Below are positions 31,010 through 38,345 of a DNA stretch of 44,223 bases, in pieces (position 1 is the stretch's first letter; the number at the start of each line of letters is the position of its first letter). The stretch comes from Streptomyces longispororuber (GTDB lineage Bacteria; Actinomycetota; Actinomycetes; Streptomycetales; Streptomycetaceae), in the NCBI RefSeq assembly GCF_024448165.1, contig NZ_JAMOLN010000065.1:1-44223 (forward strand). Reading direction: 5' to 3'. A program made the position numbers and the translations under genes. Below the pieces are notes generated by a model. The model was not told the origin of the DNA. It saw only the letters and a program-made list of their open reading frames with translations, and did no database searches.

Positions 31010-31021
31010 TACCGGCCGGTA
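31010..31021. promoter_or_regulatory. TACCGGCCGGTA operator of the TetR gene
   Basis: This 12-bp perfect palindrome lies 12 bp upstream of the TetR start. Its ten-base core is also found 12 bp upstream of the MarR gene start (26299-26308). Confidence 0.6.
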
Positions 31022-31306
31022 GGAAGAAAGGCCTCCGCGCGCGCCGCGTGAGGCAGATCACCGGGTTCGCGGCCCACGGGCCACCCCACGACAGTTACGC
31101 TACGACCCGTAGCGAAAGCGCGAACTCGTACGACCGCCCCGGTTCTGCACCCCGGGCCGGCCACGACGAGCGGCAACCACAGGTGCCGGGTGGGGACCCG
31201 GCGCCGAGCACCCGGCCGAGTCCGCTCCGTAGACCTCGCAATCCGGCGGGAGGTCACGGAGGCGGACCCGGCCCACAACCGTCCGCGGAAGGGGGAGACT
31301 GTACGC
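31022..31306. other. upstream region of thioredoxin gene, non-coding
   Basis: This is part of the divergent stretch between the TetR and thioredoxin genes. I see one strong element, CGCTACG (31098-31104) and CGTAGCG (31108-31114) around ACC, a candidate operator or leader hairpin. No coding potential is convincing. Confidence 0.5.
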
Positions 31307-32278
31307 ATGCAGCCACGGAACATGTCCATGAGCGGAGTCGTCGACCTCGCCGCGGTGAAGGCGGCCCAGGAGGCCAGGGCGAAGGCGGAGCAGGCGCGCG
31401 CCGAAGCGGCCCGGCAGGGCGGCGGTCCTTCCGCCGTGCCCCCGCCGAGCCTTGTCATCGACGTAGACGAAGCGGGTTTTGAGCGCGACGTACTGCAGCG
31501 CTCCACCGAGGTGCCCGTCGTCATCGACTTCTGGGCCGAGTGGTGCGAGCCCTGCAAGCAGTTGAGCCCGCTGCTTGAGCGGCTCGCCGCCGAGTACAGC
31601 GGCCGCTTCGTGCTCGCCAAGATCGATGTCGATGCCAATCAGATGCTGATGCAGCAGTTCGGGGTCCAGGGGATCCCGGCCGTCTTCGCCGTCGTGGCCG
31701 GACAGGCGCTGCCGCTCTTCCAGGGCGCCGCGCCCGAGGCCCAGATCCGCGGCACGCTCGACCAGTTGATCCAGGTCGCCGAGGAGCGCTTCGGCCTCAC
31801 CGGGATCGCGGTCGACACCGATGCGGAGGGTCCGGAACCGGTCGTGGAGGCTCCGGCCGGCCCGTACGACGCACTGCTCGAAGCCGCCGTGCAGGCCCTT
31901 GACGCCGGTGACCTCGCGGGCGCCGTCCAGGCGTACAAGAACGTGCTCTCGGACGACCCCGGCAACACCGAGGCCAAGCTCGGCCTCGGCCAGGCCGAAC
32001 TGCTCCAGCGCGTGCAGGGCCTGGACCCGCAGGCCGTGCGCAAGGACGCCGCCGAGAAGCCCGGTGACGTACCGGCGCAGATCGCGGCCGCCGACCTGGA
32101 CCTGGTGGGCGGTCACGTCGCGGACGCCTTCGGCCGGCTCGTCGACGCGGTGGCCCGCTCGGCCGGCGACGACCGGGAGGCGGCGCGCGTCCGTCTGCTC
32201 GAACTGTTCGAGGTCGTGGGGGGCGACGACCCGCGCGTGACCACGGCGCGTACGGCTCTGGCCCGGGTTCTCTTCTGA
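31307..32278 (+). CDS. thioredoxin-domain protein with TPR-like tail (YbbN-like co-chaperone)
   Basis: The 323-residue protein has an Ala/Arg/Glu-rich N-terminal helix (residues 10-40), a thioredoxin fold with the active site WCEPC (Cys80, Cys83) in VVIDFWAEWCEPCKQLSP, the cis-Pro motif GIPAVFAV, and a C-terminal TPR-like helical repeat region (YDALLEAAVQALDAGDLAGAVQAYKNVL...). This is the CnoX/YbbN layout: a cytoplasmic holdase or co-chaperone linking redox stress and chaperone clients. Several later in-frame ATGs exist (31322, 31328); 31307 is chosen for the purine-rich GGGGGAG upstream. Length and position fit SCO5419 from memory. Confidence 0.9.
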   Translation: MQPRNMSMSGVVDLAAVKAAQEARAKAEQARAEAARQGGGPSAVPPPSLVIDVDEAGFERDVLQRSTEVPVVIDFWAEWCEPCKQLSPLLERLAAEYSGRFVLAKIDVDANQMLMQQFGVQGIPAVFAVVAGQALPLFQGAAPEAQIRGTLDQLIQVAEERFGLTGIAVDTDAEGPEPVVEAPAGPYDALLEAAVQALDAGDLAGAVQAYKNVLSDDPGNTEAKLGLGQAELLQRVQGLDPQAVRKDAAEKPGDVPAQIAAADLDLVGGHVADAFGRLVDAVARSAGDDREAARVRLLELFEVVGGDDPRVTTARTALARVLF

Positions 32279-32349
32279 GCCGTCAGTGACCTGTTCTTAA
32301 ACGCCACGGCTTGTGGTGCCGGGGTGAAAGTTCTGCCCCCAGGGGCACA

Positions 32350-32391
32350 CAGCGGCCGCGCTTTACCAAAACTTGGTAATCGCGGCCGCTG
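32350..32391. terminator. compound hairpin after the thioredoxin gene
   Basis: The outer stem CAGCGGCCGCG (32350-32360) pairs with CGCGGCCGCTG (32381-32391). The inner TTACCAA (32363-32369) pairs with TTGGTAA (32373-32379). It begins 72 bp after the thioredoxin stop. It could be a terminator, but the AT-rich inner palindrome also looks like an operator. Confidence 0.5.
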
Positions 32392-32518
32392 TTACTTGGA
32401 GTAAGTCGAGGGCCTTCTTCTGTCCGATTCTGTGCCGGATTCAACCGGTTTCGAAACTCCCTTGACAGCACCCAGCGTTGCCGCCCGATGCCGGGCGGTC
32501 GTGGTTCGGTTATCCGTC

Positions 32519-32536
32519 CGTTACCCGTGAGTAACG
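32519..32536. promoter_or_regulatory. CGTTAC-N6-GTAACG inverted repeat
   Basis: A perfect 6-bp inverted repeat with spacer CCGTGA, about 380 bp before the DUF6230 gene. TTAC-N6-GTAA sites are common targets of dimeric regulators. The regulator here is unknown. Confidence 0.4.
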
Positions 32537-32916
32537 AACCCCCTTGTGCGAGCGACGGGAATGCACCACGATCGGGCACGCTCGGTCCACTCCCCACCGT
32601 CCGACAGCCATTCGGGACGTGGGGTCCTTGGGTCCCCACCGGGCAGGTCGACGGCGAACCAAGGGGAGCGCCGCCGGCCTAGGACAGGGGGGTCTCAGCC
32701 GTCCGGCTGGGCCTGTCCGGCAGGTTGCGCGTGATGGCTCAGGTGCGACCAGTGGTTGTCGCTCGGGGGTGATCGCCGGTGATCAAGGTGCGGATGCGCC
32801 TCCGATGCGGGCGCTCTCCTTCCCGAGGACGTAGCACTTCTCCCATCCCTGCCCGGCTGAGCCGCCGCAAGGGGCAGTCAGGGCCGGAGATGTACGTCCG
32901 AGAAGGAGGAACAGTC

Positions 32917-33534
32917 ATGAATTCCGTGACTCGTGGCGGAACCAGATGGAAGCGGTTCGCCGTAGTCATGGTGCCGAGCGTCGCGGCGACTGCCGCGATA
33001 GGCGTGGCCCTGTCCCAGGGTGCGCTCGCGGCATCGTTCAGTGTGTCGGGTCAGTCGTTCAAGGTGACGGCGGACTCGCTCGATGGCAAGGGCTTCGTCC
33101 AGTACGGGGCCATCGACTCCGGTAAGACGGGTACTCACCCCGTCGCCGTCGTCGGCATGAAGTCCGCGACGATCAACAACCTCTGCCAGTCCGTGGTTGT
33201 GCCCGTCCCGGTCTTCGGCGACGTGTCGATGAAGCTGTCGGCCGGTGCCGACAAGAGCAACCCCGTGGAGGCCAAGACCCTCTACATCGACGCCGATGAC
33301 CTGAAGGCCGATGCGACCTTCGAGAACATCGACATCGGTGTGGCGGCGGGCGACGCGGCCAAGGGCCCTGGCATCGCCAAGGGTGACAAGGCCGACCCGA
33401 ACTCGTTCGCCCAGCAGGCCGACTCGGTGCACTTCGAGAACGTCCAGCAGCGGGCGTGGGCCACCACGGCCGGCACCTTCAAGCTCTCGGGCCTCAAGAT
33501 GAGCGTCAAGAAGGGCAAGCACGAGTGCTACTAG
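32917..33534 (+). CDS. DUF6230 secreted/membrane protein
   Basis: The 205-residue protein starts at ATG 32917 behind the strong AGAAGGAGGA. After a basic head (TRGGTRWKRF) comes one hydrophobic signal or anchor, 'AVVMVPSVAATAAIGVALSQGALAA' in two halves at about residues 15-40, then an extracellular beta-rich domain with two Cys (NNLCQ; terminal HECY). Family members have been annotated loosely as 'cholesterol esterase' without evidence. The domain end FENV...GTFKLSGLKMSV resembles the C-terminus of the protein encoded at 34243. It is first in an operon with the DUF6114 and mucin-like genes. Confidence 0.88.
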   Translation: MNSVTRGGTRWKRFAVVMVPSVAATAAIGVALSQGALAASFSVSGQSFKVTADSLDGKGFVQYGAIDSGKTGTHPVAVVGMKSATINNLCQSVVVPVPVFGDVSMKLSAGADKSNPVEAKTLYIDADDLKADATFENIDIGVAAGDAAKGPGIAKGDKADPNSFAQQADSVHFENVQQRAWATTAGTFKLSGLKMSVKKGKHECY

Positions 33535-33552
33535 GCCGTCGGGGTCCGCTCG

Positions 33553-33624
33553 CGGGCCCGGGTCTTGGCATTTGATGCGCTGAACGGCCGGGCGCGGGGG
33601 CGCAAGGGAGAAGACCCCGGGCCG
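33553..33624 (+). promoter_or_regulatory. long-range stem in the DUF6230-DUF6114 intercistronic region
   Basis: CGGGCCCGGGTCTT (33553-33566) can pair with AAGACCCCGGGCCG (33611-33624) with one shifted base, across a 44-nt loop. It lies between the first and second operon genes and may lower downstream expression. Confidence 0.45.
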
Positions 33625-33692
33625 TCCCCGTGCCCGTATCCGGACAGCCACCGTCACCACAGAACAACGCCATTCCCGAGGAGCTGTACGAC

Positions 33693-34253
33693 ATGAGCGC
33701 CGAAGCGCACGCAGGACTGGGCACGAAGCTTGGTCACATGCGCCACTCGTTCCGAGGGTGGCGCGGTCAGCGCCCATTCTGGGGTGGTCTGCTGTCGATC
33801 CTCGGCGGCATTCCCATCATGTACTTCCCGTACGCGAACCTGACGCTGGGCAGCATGACGATCCGGATGGCCACCACGGCCGGTGCCGGTTCGCTCATCA
33901 TCGGCGTCCTGCTCGTCGTGCTCGGCCTGACGATGTGGTTCCAGCCGCACTCCCGGGTGTTCGCGGGTGTGGCGGCGATTCTTCTCGCCCTGGTCTCCCT
34001 GGTGGTCTCCAACTTCGGTGGCTTCGTCATCGGCTTCCTGCTCTCCCTGCTCGGTGGTGCCCTCGGCATCTCCTGGGCGCCGGGCAGGCCGCAGGCCGCG
34101 ACGGCCGCTCCCGGCGGTGTCGGGACCGGGTCGGACGACGCCGCTCCGGTGCCGCCGATCGAGGGCGCCACTTACCAGGTCGCGGGCGCAAACGACGACG
34201 TGTCAGGGACGAGCCCGGACAACGGGACGAACGGGAGGCACCGTGCCGGCTGA
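33693..34253 (+). CDS. DUF6114 membrane protein
   Basis: The 186-residue integral membrane protein has a basic N-terminal segment (HMRHSFRGWRGQRPFW) and then about four hydrophobic helices in 'GGLLSILGGIPIMYFPYANL', 'AGAGSLIIGVLLVVLGLTMW', 'VFAGVAAILLALVSLVVSNFGG' and 'FVIGFLLSLLGGALGISW', followed by a soluble Pro/Gly/Asp-rich tail. ATG 33693 follows GAGGAG about 10 nt upstream. It is translated between the DUF6230 and mucin-like genes and overlaps the latter by 11 bp, so the three are one operon. DUF6230/DUF6114 pairs recur in Streptomyces; the function is unknown. Confidence 0.9.
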   Translation: MSAEAHAGLGTKLGHMRHSFRGWRGQRPFWGGLLSILGGIPIMYFPYANLTLGSMTIRMATTAGAGSLIIGVLLVVLGLTMWFQPHSRVFAGVAAILLALVSLVVSNFGGFVIGFLLSLLGGALGISWAPGRPQAATAAPGGVGTGSDDAAPVPPIEGATYQVAGANDDVSGTSPDNGTNGRHRAG

Positions 34254-35526
34254 CGAGGTGCACCACGAGGACTCCGTGATGGAGTCCCGTGCGAGAACCG
34301 GGCCGCGGCATGCAGCACCGAGGAAGCATCTGTTCACCAGGCTGCACATGCCCGCGGGCAAGGCGATAGCCATCGCGGCCATGCCCACGGCCGTACTGAT
34401 GGGCCTCGGTCTGACGCCCACGCTGGCGTCGGCCAAGGACAATCCGACGAAGTTCTCGGCGGACGACTACAAGGCGTGCGCCGACGCGATCGAGGCGGAG
34501 AAGGACGGCAAGACCGCCCCGGACGAGAAGGAGACGGCCACGCCGACTCCTTCGCCGTCGGCTTCGGCGAGCAAGGACAGCGGCAAGGACACCGGTACGG
34601 GCTCCGGCTCGGACTCCGGCTCGGACGACAAGGAGACGGCCACCCCGACTCCCGCTCCGTCCGCGACCGGCGGGACCGGCTCCGGCTCGGACGACGGCAA
34701 GGACGCGGCCACGCCGACGCCCTCGCCGTCCAAGACCACCAACCCGCTCGATCCACTGGGCGTCGGCGACGCCCTCAAGGACCTGCTCACGCCGGACGAG
34801 AAGGAGACGGCCACGCCGACTCCGTCCCCGTCCGCATCCGGGTCCACCGCGTCGAAGGACGTGGGCGACGCGGTGAAGGACACGGTCGACACGGTCGAAG
34901 GCACGGTCAAGGACACGACCGACAAGGCCGGGGACGCCGTCAAGGACACCAAGGACGGCCTGGACAAGGCGACCGAGGAGGCCGCGAAGGCCGCCGAGGA
35001 AGCCAAGGACGCGGCCACGCCGTCGCCGAGCGCGAGCGGCATACCGGACGACTGTCCGGTGGCCACGGACGCGGCCGGCGCCGACGAGGACACCCCGGCC
35101 CAGCTGCCGGACACCACCTGGAAGTTGGAGGCCAGCTCGCTCCTGCTCAAGGGCGCGGACTACAAGGGCCTCGTCGACGTCCGGATGGCCGACGGCAGCA
35201 CCAAGCGCGTCATGAAGTACATCATCTCGGACGGGACCGACATCGGGGATCTGCACCAGATCGCCGCGGGCCCGAACGGCAAGTACTTCCACATCCGCGC
35301 GGACAAGGGCTCCACGTCCACGATCCGCAACGGGAAGACGACGATGTACACGGAGGAGCTCTCGGGCAATCTGCTCGGGCTCATCCCGATGACGTTCAAC
35401 GCGAAGAACCCGCCGCCGATCAACCTGCCGATCCTGTACTTCACCAACGTGAAGGTCACGCAGGCCGCGCAGTTCGGTGGCACCCTGCACGTGCCGGGCC
35501 TGCACACCACGGTCGAGGACAGCTGA
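34243..35526 (+). CDS. mucin-like secreted protein with DUF6230-like C-terminal domain
   Basis: The 427-residue protein starts at GTG 34243 after GGGAGG. A basic head precedes a hydrophobic signal or anchor at about residues 42-63. The mature part has five Ser/Thr/Pro-rich blocks built on DEKETATPTPSPS, a predicted glycosylated stalk, an amphipathic LEA/apolipoprotein-like segment of repeated 'VKDT...KDT' and 'KAAEEAKDAATP', and a folded C-terminal domain of about 140 residues. The C-terminal 25 residues (FTNV...GGTLHVPGLHTTV) match the end of the DUF6230 protein at nine of 25 positions by eye. The likely location is outside the membrane or cell wall. The GTG start overlaps the DUF6114 stop. 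Confidence 0.85.
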   Translation: MPADEVHHEDSVMESRARTGPRHAAPRKHLFTRLHMPAGKAIAIAAMPTAVLMGLGLTPTLASAKDNPTKFSADDYKACADAIEAEKDGKTAPDEKETATPTPSPSASASKDSGKDTGTGSGSDSGSDDKETATPTPAPSATGGTGSGSDDGKDAATPTPSPSKTTNPLDPLGVGDALKDLLTPDEKETATPTPSPSASGSTASKDVGDAVKDTVDTVEGTVKDTTDKAGDAVKDTKDGLDKATEEAAKAAEEAKDAATPSPSASGIPDDCPVATDAAGADEDTPAQLPDTTWKLEASSLLLKGADYKGLVDVRMADGSTKRVMKYIISDGTDIGDLHQIAAGPNGKYFHIRADKGSTSTIRNGKTTMYTEELSGNLLGLIPMTFNAKNPPPINLPILYFTNVKVTQAAQFGGTLHVPGLHTTVEDS

Positions 35527-35541
35527 CCGTACGCGCCACAG

Positions 35542-35586
35542 ACGCCGAGGGCGCCCCCTGTCTCGTACAGGGGGCGCCCTCGGCGT
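35542..35586. terminator. strong bidirectional terminator
   Basis: Bases 35542-35561 pair perfectly with 35567-35586: a 20-bp GC-rich stem with a 5-nt loop (CTCGT). It sits between the convergent mucin-like gene (stop 35526) and pyk (stop 35605) and would end both transcripts. Confidence 0.9.
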
Positions 35587-35604
35587 TCGTGCGGGGGAGG
35601 CGGG

Positions 35605-37035
35605 TCAGTCGCGCTCGCCGCCGCCCAGGTGGTGCACCCGGACCATGTTGGTGGTGCCGGGGACGCCGGGGGGCGAACCGGCCGTGATGACCACGGTGTC
35701 GCCGTCGTTGAAGCGGTTCAGCTTCACCAGCTCGGCGTCGACCAGCTCGACCATCTCGTCGGTGGAGTCCACGTGCGGCACGACGTACGTCTCCACGCCC
35801 CAGGTCAGCGACAGCTGGTTGCGGGTCGACGCGTCCGTGGTGAACGCCAGGATCGGCTGGCAGGCGCGGTAGCGGGAGAGCCGCCGGGCCGTGTCGCCGG
35901 ACTGCGTGAAGGCGATCAGCGCCTTGCCGTCCAGGAAGTCCGCGATCTCGCACGCGGCACGGGCCACCGAACCACCCTGCGTACGCGGCTTCTTGCCGGG
36001 CACGAGCGGCTGCAGGCCCTTGCTGAGCAGCTCCTCCTCGGCCGCCTTGACGATCTTCGACATCGTCTTGACGGTCTCGATCGGGTAGGCGCCCACGGAC
36101 GACTCGGCGGACAGCATGACCGCGTCGGCGCCGTCCAGGATCGCGTTGGCCACGTCGGACGCCTCGGCGCGCGTGGGGCGCGAGTTGGTGATCATCGACT
36201 CCATCATCTGGGTCGCGACGATCACCGGCTTGGCGTTGCGGCGGCACATCTCCACGAGGCGCTTCTGCACCATCGGGACCTTCTCGAGCGGGTACTCGAC
36301 GGCGAGGTCGCCACGGGCCACCATGACCGCGTCGAACGCCGCGACGACGCCCTCCATGTTGGCGACGGCCTGCGGCTTCTCCACCTTGGCGATGACGGGG
36401 ACCCGGCGGCCCTCCTCGTCCATCACCTTGTGGACGTCCTTGACGTCGTTGGCGTCGCGCACGAAGGACAGGGCGACCATGTCGCAGCCCATCCTCAGGG
36501 CGAAGCGCAGGTCCTCGATGTCCTTCTCGGACAGGGCCGGCACGTTGACGGCCGCGCCCGGCAGGTTGATGCCCTTGTGGTCGGAGATGACACCGCCCTC
36601 GATGACGATCGTCTTGACCCGGGGGCCGTCGATGTCGGTCACCTTGAGCTCGACGTTGCCGTCGTTGATCAGGACCGGGTCGCCCTTGGAGACGTCACCG
36701 GGAAGCCCCTTGTACGTCGTGCCACAGATCGACTTGTCACCGGGGACGTCCTCGGTGGTGATGGTGAACTCGTCACCGCGCACCAGCTCGACGGGGCCCT
36801 CGGCGAAGGTCTCCAGGCGGATCTTCGGCCCCTGGAGGTCGGCGAGCACGCCCACCGCGCGGCCCGTCTTCTCGGCGGCCGCGCGGACGCGGTCGTAGCG
36901 GCCCTGGTGCTCGGCGTGGGTGCCGTGGCTGAAGTTGAAGCGGGCCACGTTCATGCCGGCTTCGATCAGCGAGACGAGCTGCTCTTCGGAGTCGACGGCG
37001 GGGCCCAGCGTGCAGACGATTTTGGAACGGCGCAT
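35605..37035 (-). CDS. pyk: pyruvate kinase
   Basis: Converts phosphoenolpyruvate and ADP to pyruvate and ATP, the last step of glycolysis. The 476-residue product has the N-terminal SKIVCTLGPAV, the barrel motifs ARFNFSHGTHAEH and VIAKVEKPQAV, the MVARGDLAVEYPLEKVP active-site region with the catalytic Lys upstream, and DGADAVMLSAESSVGAYPIE, followed by the allosteric C-domain. ATG 37035 is 7 bp after a perfect TAGGAT, so the mRNA may be leaderless, or AGGA may serve as the ribosome site. It follows pta-ackA on the same strand, with an operator-like palindrome in the 74-bp gap. Position fits pyk2 of S. coelicolor (from memory). Confidence 0.97.
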   Translation of the reverse strand: MRRSKIVCTLGPAVDSEEQLVSLIEAGMNVARFNFSHGTHAEHQGRYDRVRAAAEKTGRAVGVLADLQGPKIRLETFAEGPVELVRGDEFTITTEDVPGDKSICGTTYKGLPGDVSKGDPVLINDGNVELKVTDIDGPRVKTIVIEGGVISDHKGINLPGAAVNVPALSEKDIEDLRFALRMGCDMVALSFVRDANDVKDVHKVMDEEGRRVPVIAKVEKPQAVANMEGVVAAFDAVMVARGDLAVEYPLEKVPMVQKRLVEMCRRNAKPVIVATQMMESMITNSRPTRAEASDVANAILDGADAVMLSAESSVGAYPIETVKTMSKIVKAAEEELLSKGLQPLVPGKKPRTQGGSVARAACEIADFLDGKALIAFTQSGDTARRLSRYRACQPILAFTTDASTRNQLSLTWGVETYVVPHVDSTDEMVELVDAELVKLNRFNDGDTVVITAGSPPGVPGTTNMVRVHHLGGGERD

Positions 37036-37042
37036 GGGGGCG

Positions 37043-37087
37043 ATCCTATCGGTTTGTTTCGCTACGGAATATTCCGTCTGGTGGAAT
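37043..37087 (-). promoter_or_regulatory. pyk promoter with GGAAT/ATTCC operator
   Basis: TAGGAT (minus strand, 37048-37043) is a perfect HrdB-type -10 seven bases from the ATG. Upstream is the 14-bp palindrome ACGGAATATTCCGT (37064-37077) and a further GGAAT (37083-37087), so three GGAAT/ATTCC half-sites overlap the -35 region. This looks like a repressor or activator site. Confidence 0.6.
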
Positions 37088-37109
37088 CTACAAATGGGCG
37101 GGCGTGCGC

Positions 37110-38345
37110 TCAGGCGTTGCGGACCTCCGGGGGAGCCACCAGCGCGTAGGTCTGCTGCGCGATCTCCAGCTCCTCGTCGGTCGGCACCACGGCGACAGCC
37201 ACCCGGGCGTACTCGGGCGAGATGATCCGGGCCTCGTCGGAACGTACGGAATTGAGCTCGCCGTCGACCGTGAGACCCAGTTCCTCCAGGCCCGCGACCG
37301 CAGCTTCCCGCACCGGCGCGGCGTTCTCGCCGACCCCGGCCGTGAACGCGAGCGCGTCCACCCGGCCGAGCACCGCGTAGTACGCGCCGATGTACTTCTT
37401 CAGGCGGTGGACGTAGATGTCGAAGGCGAGCTGCGCCTCCTGGTCGCCCTCGTCGATCCGCCGCCGGATCTCGCGCATGTCGTTGTCACCGCAGAGCCCG
37501 ATCAGACCCGACTTCTTGTTGAGCAGGACGTCGATCTCGTCCGCCGACATGTTGCCCACCCGCATCAGATGGAAGATGACGGCCGGGTCGACGTCTCCTG
37601 AACGCGTACCCATCACCAGGCCCTCAAGCGGGGTCAGACCCATCGAGGTGTCCACGCACACCCCGCCGCGCACCGCCGACGCGGAGGCGCCGTTGCCCAG
37701 ATGCAGCACGATGACGTTGACCTCCTCCGGCGCCCTGCCGAGGAGTTCGGCGGTCTTCCGCGACACGTACGCGTGCGACGTGCCGTGGAAGCCGTAGCGC
37801 TGGACGCGGTGCTCGTCGGCGGTCTTCACGTCGATCGCGTACCGCGACGCCGACTCCGGCATCGTCGTGTGGAACGCGGTGTCGAAGACGGCGACCTGCG
37901 GCAGGTCCGGGCGCAGCGTCATCGCCGTGCGGATTCCCGTCAGGTTCGCCGGGTTGTGCAGCGGCGCCACCGGGATCAGCCGCTCGACCTCCTTGAGCAC
38001 CGCGTCGTCGATGACGGTCGGCTGCGTGAAGAACTTGCCGCCGTGCACCACCCGGTGGCCGATCGCGGCCAGCTCGGGGGAGTCCAGGCCGAGCCCGTCC
38101 TGCGCCAGCTCGGCGGCGACCGCCTTGAGGGCCTCCTCGTGGTCGGCGATCGGCCGGTTCTGCTCGCGCGCCTCACTGCCGCCACCGAGCAGCGGGGTGT
38201 GCTTGAGCCGGGAGGTCTCCTCACCGATGCGCTCGACGAGGCCCGCGGCGAGCCGGGAGCCGTCGCGCATGTCGAGGAGCTGGTACTTCACCGACGACGA
38301 GCCGGAGTTGAGGACGAGGACGCGGGACGCTGCCACGGGTGTCAT
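37110..38345 (-). CDS. ackA: acetate kinase
   Basis: Reversibly converts acetyl phosphate and ADP to acetate and ATP. The 411-residue product carries the N-terminal signature RVLVLNSGSSSVKYQL, HRVVHGG, the catalytic segment VAVFDTAFHTTMP, RYGFHGTSH, HLGNGASA, and the C-terminal FTAGVGENA. ATG 38345 overlaps the pta stop (ATGA), so the two are translationally coupled. The stop is 74 bp before pyk. This is the standard pta-ackA acetate overflow/assimilation pair. Confidence 0.97.
   Translation of the reverse strand: MTPVAASRVLVLNSGSSSVKYQLLDMRDGSRLAAGLVERIGEETSRLKHTPLLGGGSEAREQNRPIADHEEALKAVAAELAQDGLGLDSPELAAIGHRVVHGGKFFTQPTVIDDAVLKEVERLIPVAPLHNPANLTGIRTAMTLRPDLPQVAVFDTAFHTTMPESASRYAIDVKTADEHRVQRYGFHGTSHAYVSRKTAELLGRAPEEVNVIVLHLGNGASASAVRGGVCVDTSMGLTPLEGLVMGTRSGDVDPAVIFHLMRVGNMSADEIDVLLNKKSGLIGLCGDNDMREIRRRIDEGDQEAQLAFDIYVHRLKKYIGAYYAVLGRVDALAFTAGVGENAAPVREAAVAGLEELGLTVDGELNSVRSDEARIISPEYARVAVAVVPTDEELEIAQQTYALVAPPEVRNA

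Larger units (their letters stand above)
32279..32916. other. 638-bp non-coding region between thioredoxin and DUF6230 genes
   Basis: No gene is convincing here. Visible elements are a compound hairpin at 32350-32391, a 10-bp palindrome GTTTCGAAAC at 32448-32457, a TTGACA at 32462-32467 without a fitting -10, and the inverted repeat CGTTAC-N6-GTAACG at 32519-32536. Promoters of the DUF6230 operon must lie here. Confidence 0.6.

Noticed and set aside
33967..34242. Longer mucin-like protein starting inside DUF6114
   Set aside because: The extension is Ser/Arg-rich shadow coding over DUF6114. GTG 34243 has GGGAGG at the right distance.
34519..35035. Possible CRISPR-like or satellite array
   Set aside because: The repeats are in-frame Ser/Thr/Pro codon blocks of uneven spacing inside a coding sequence.
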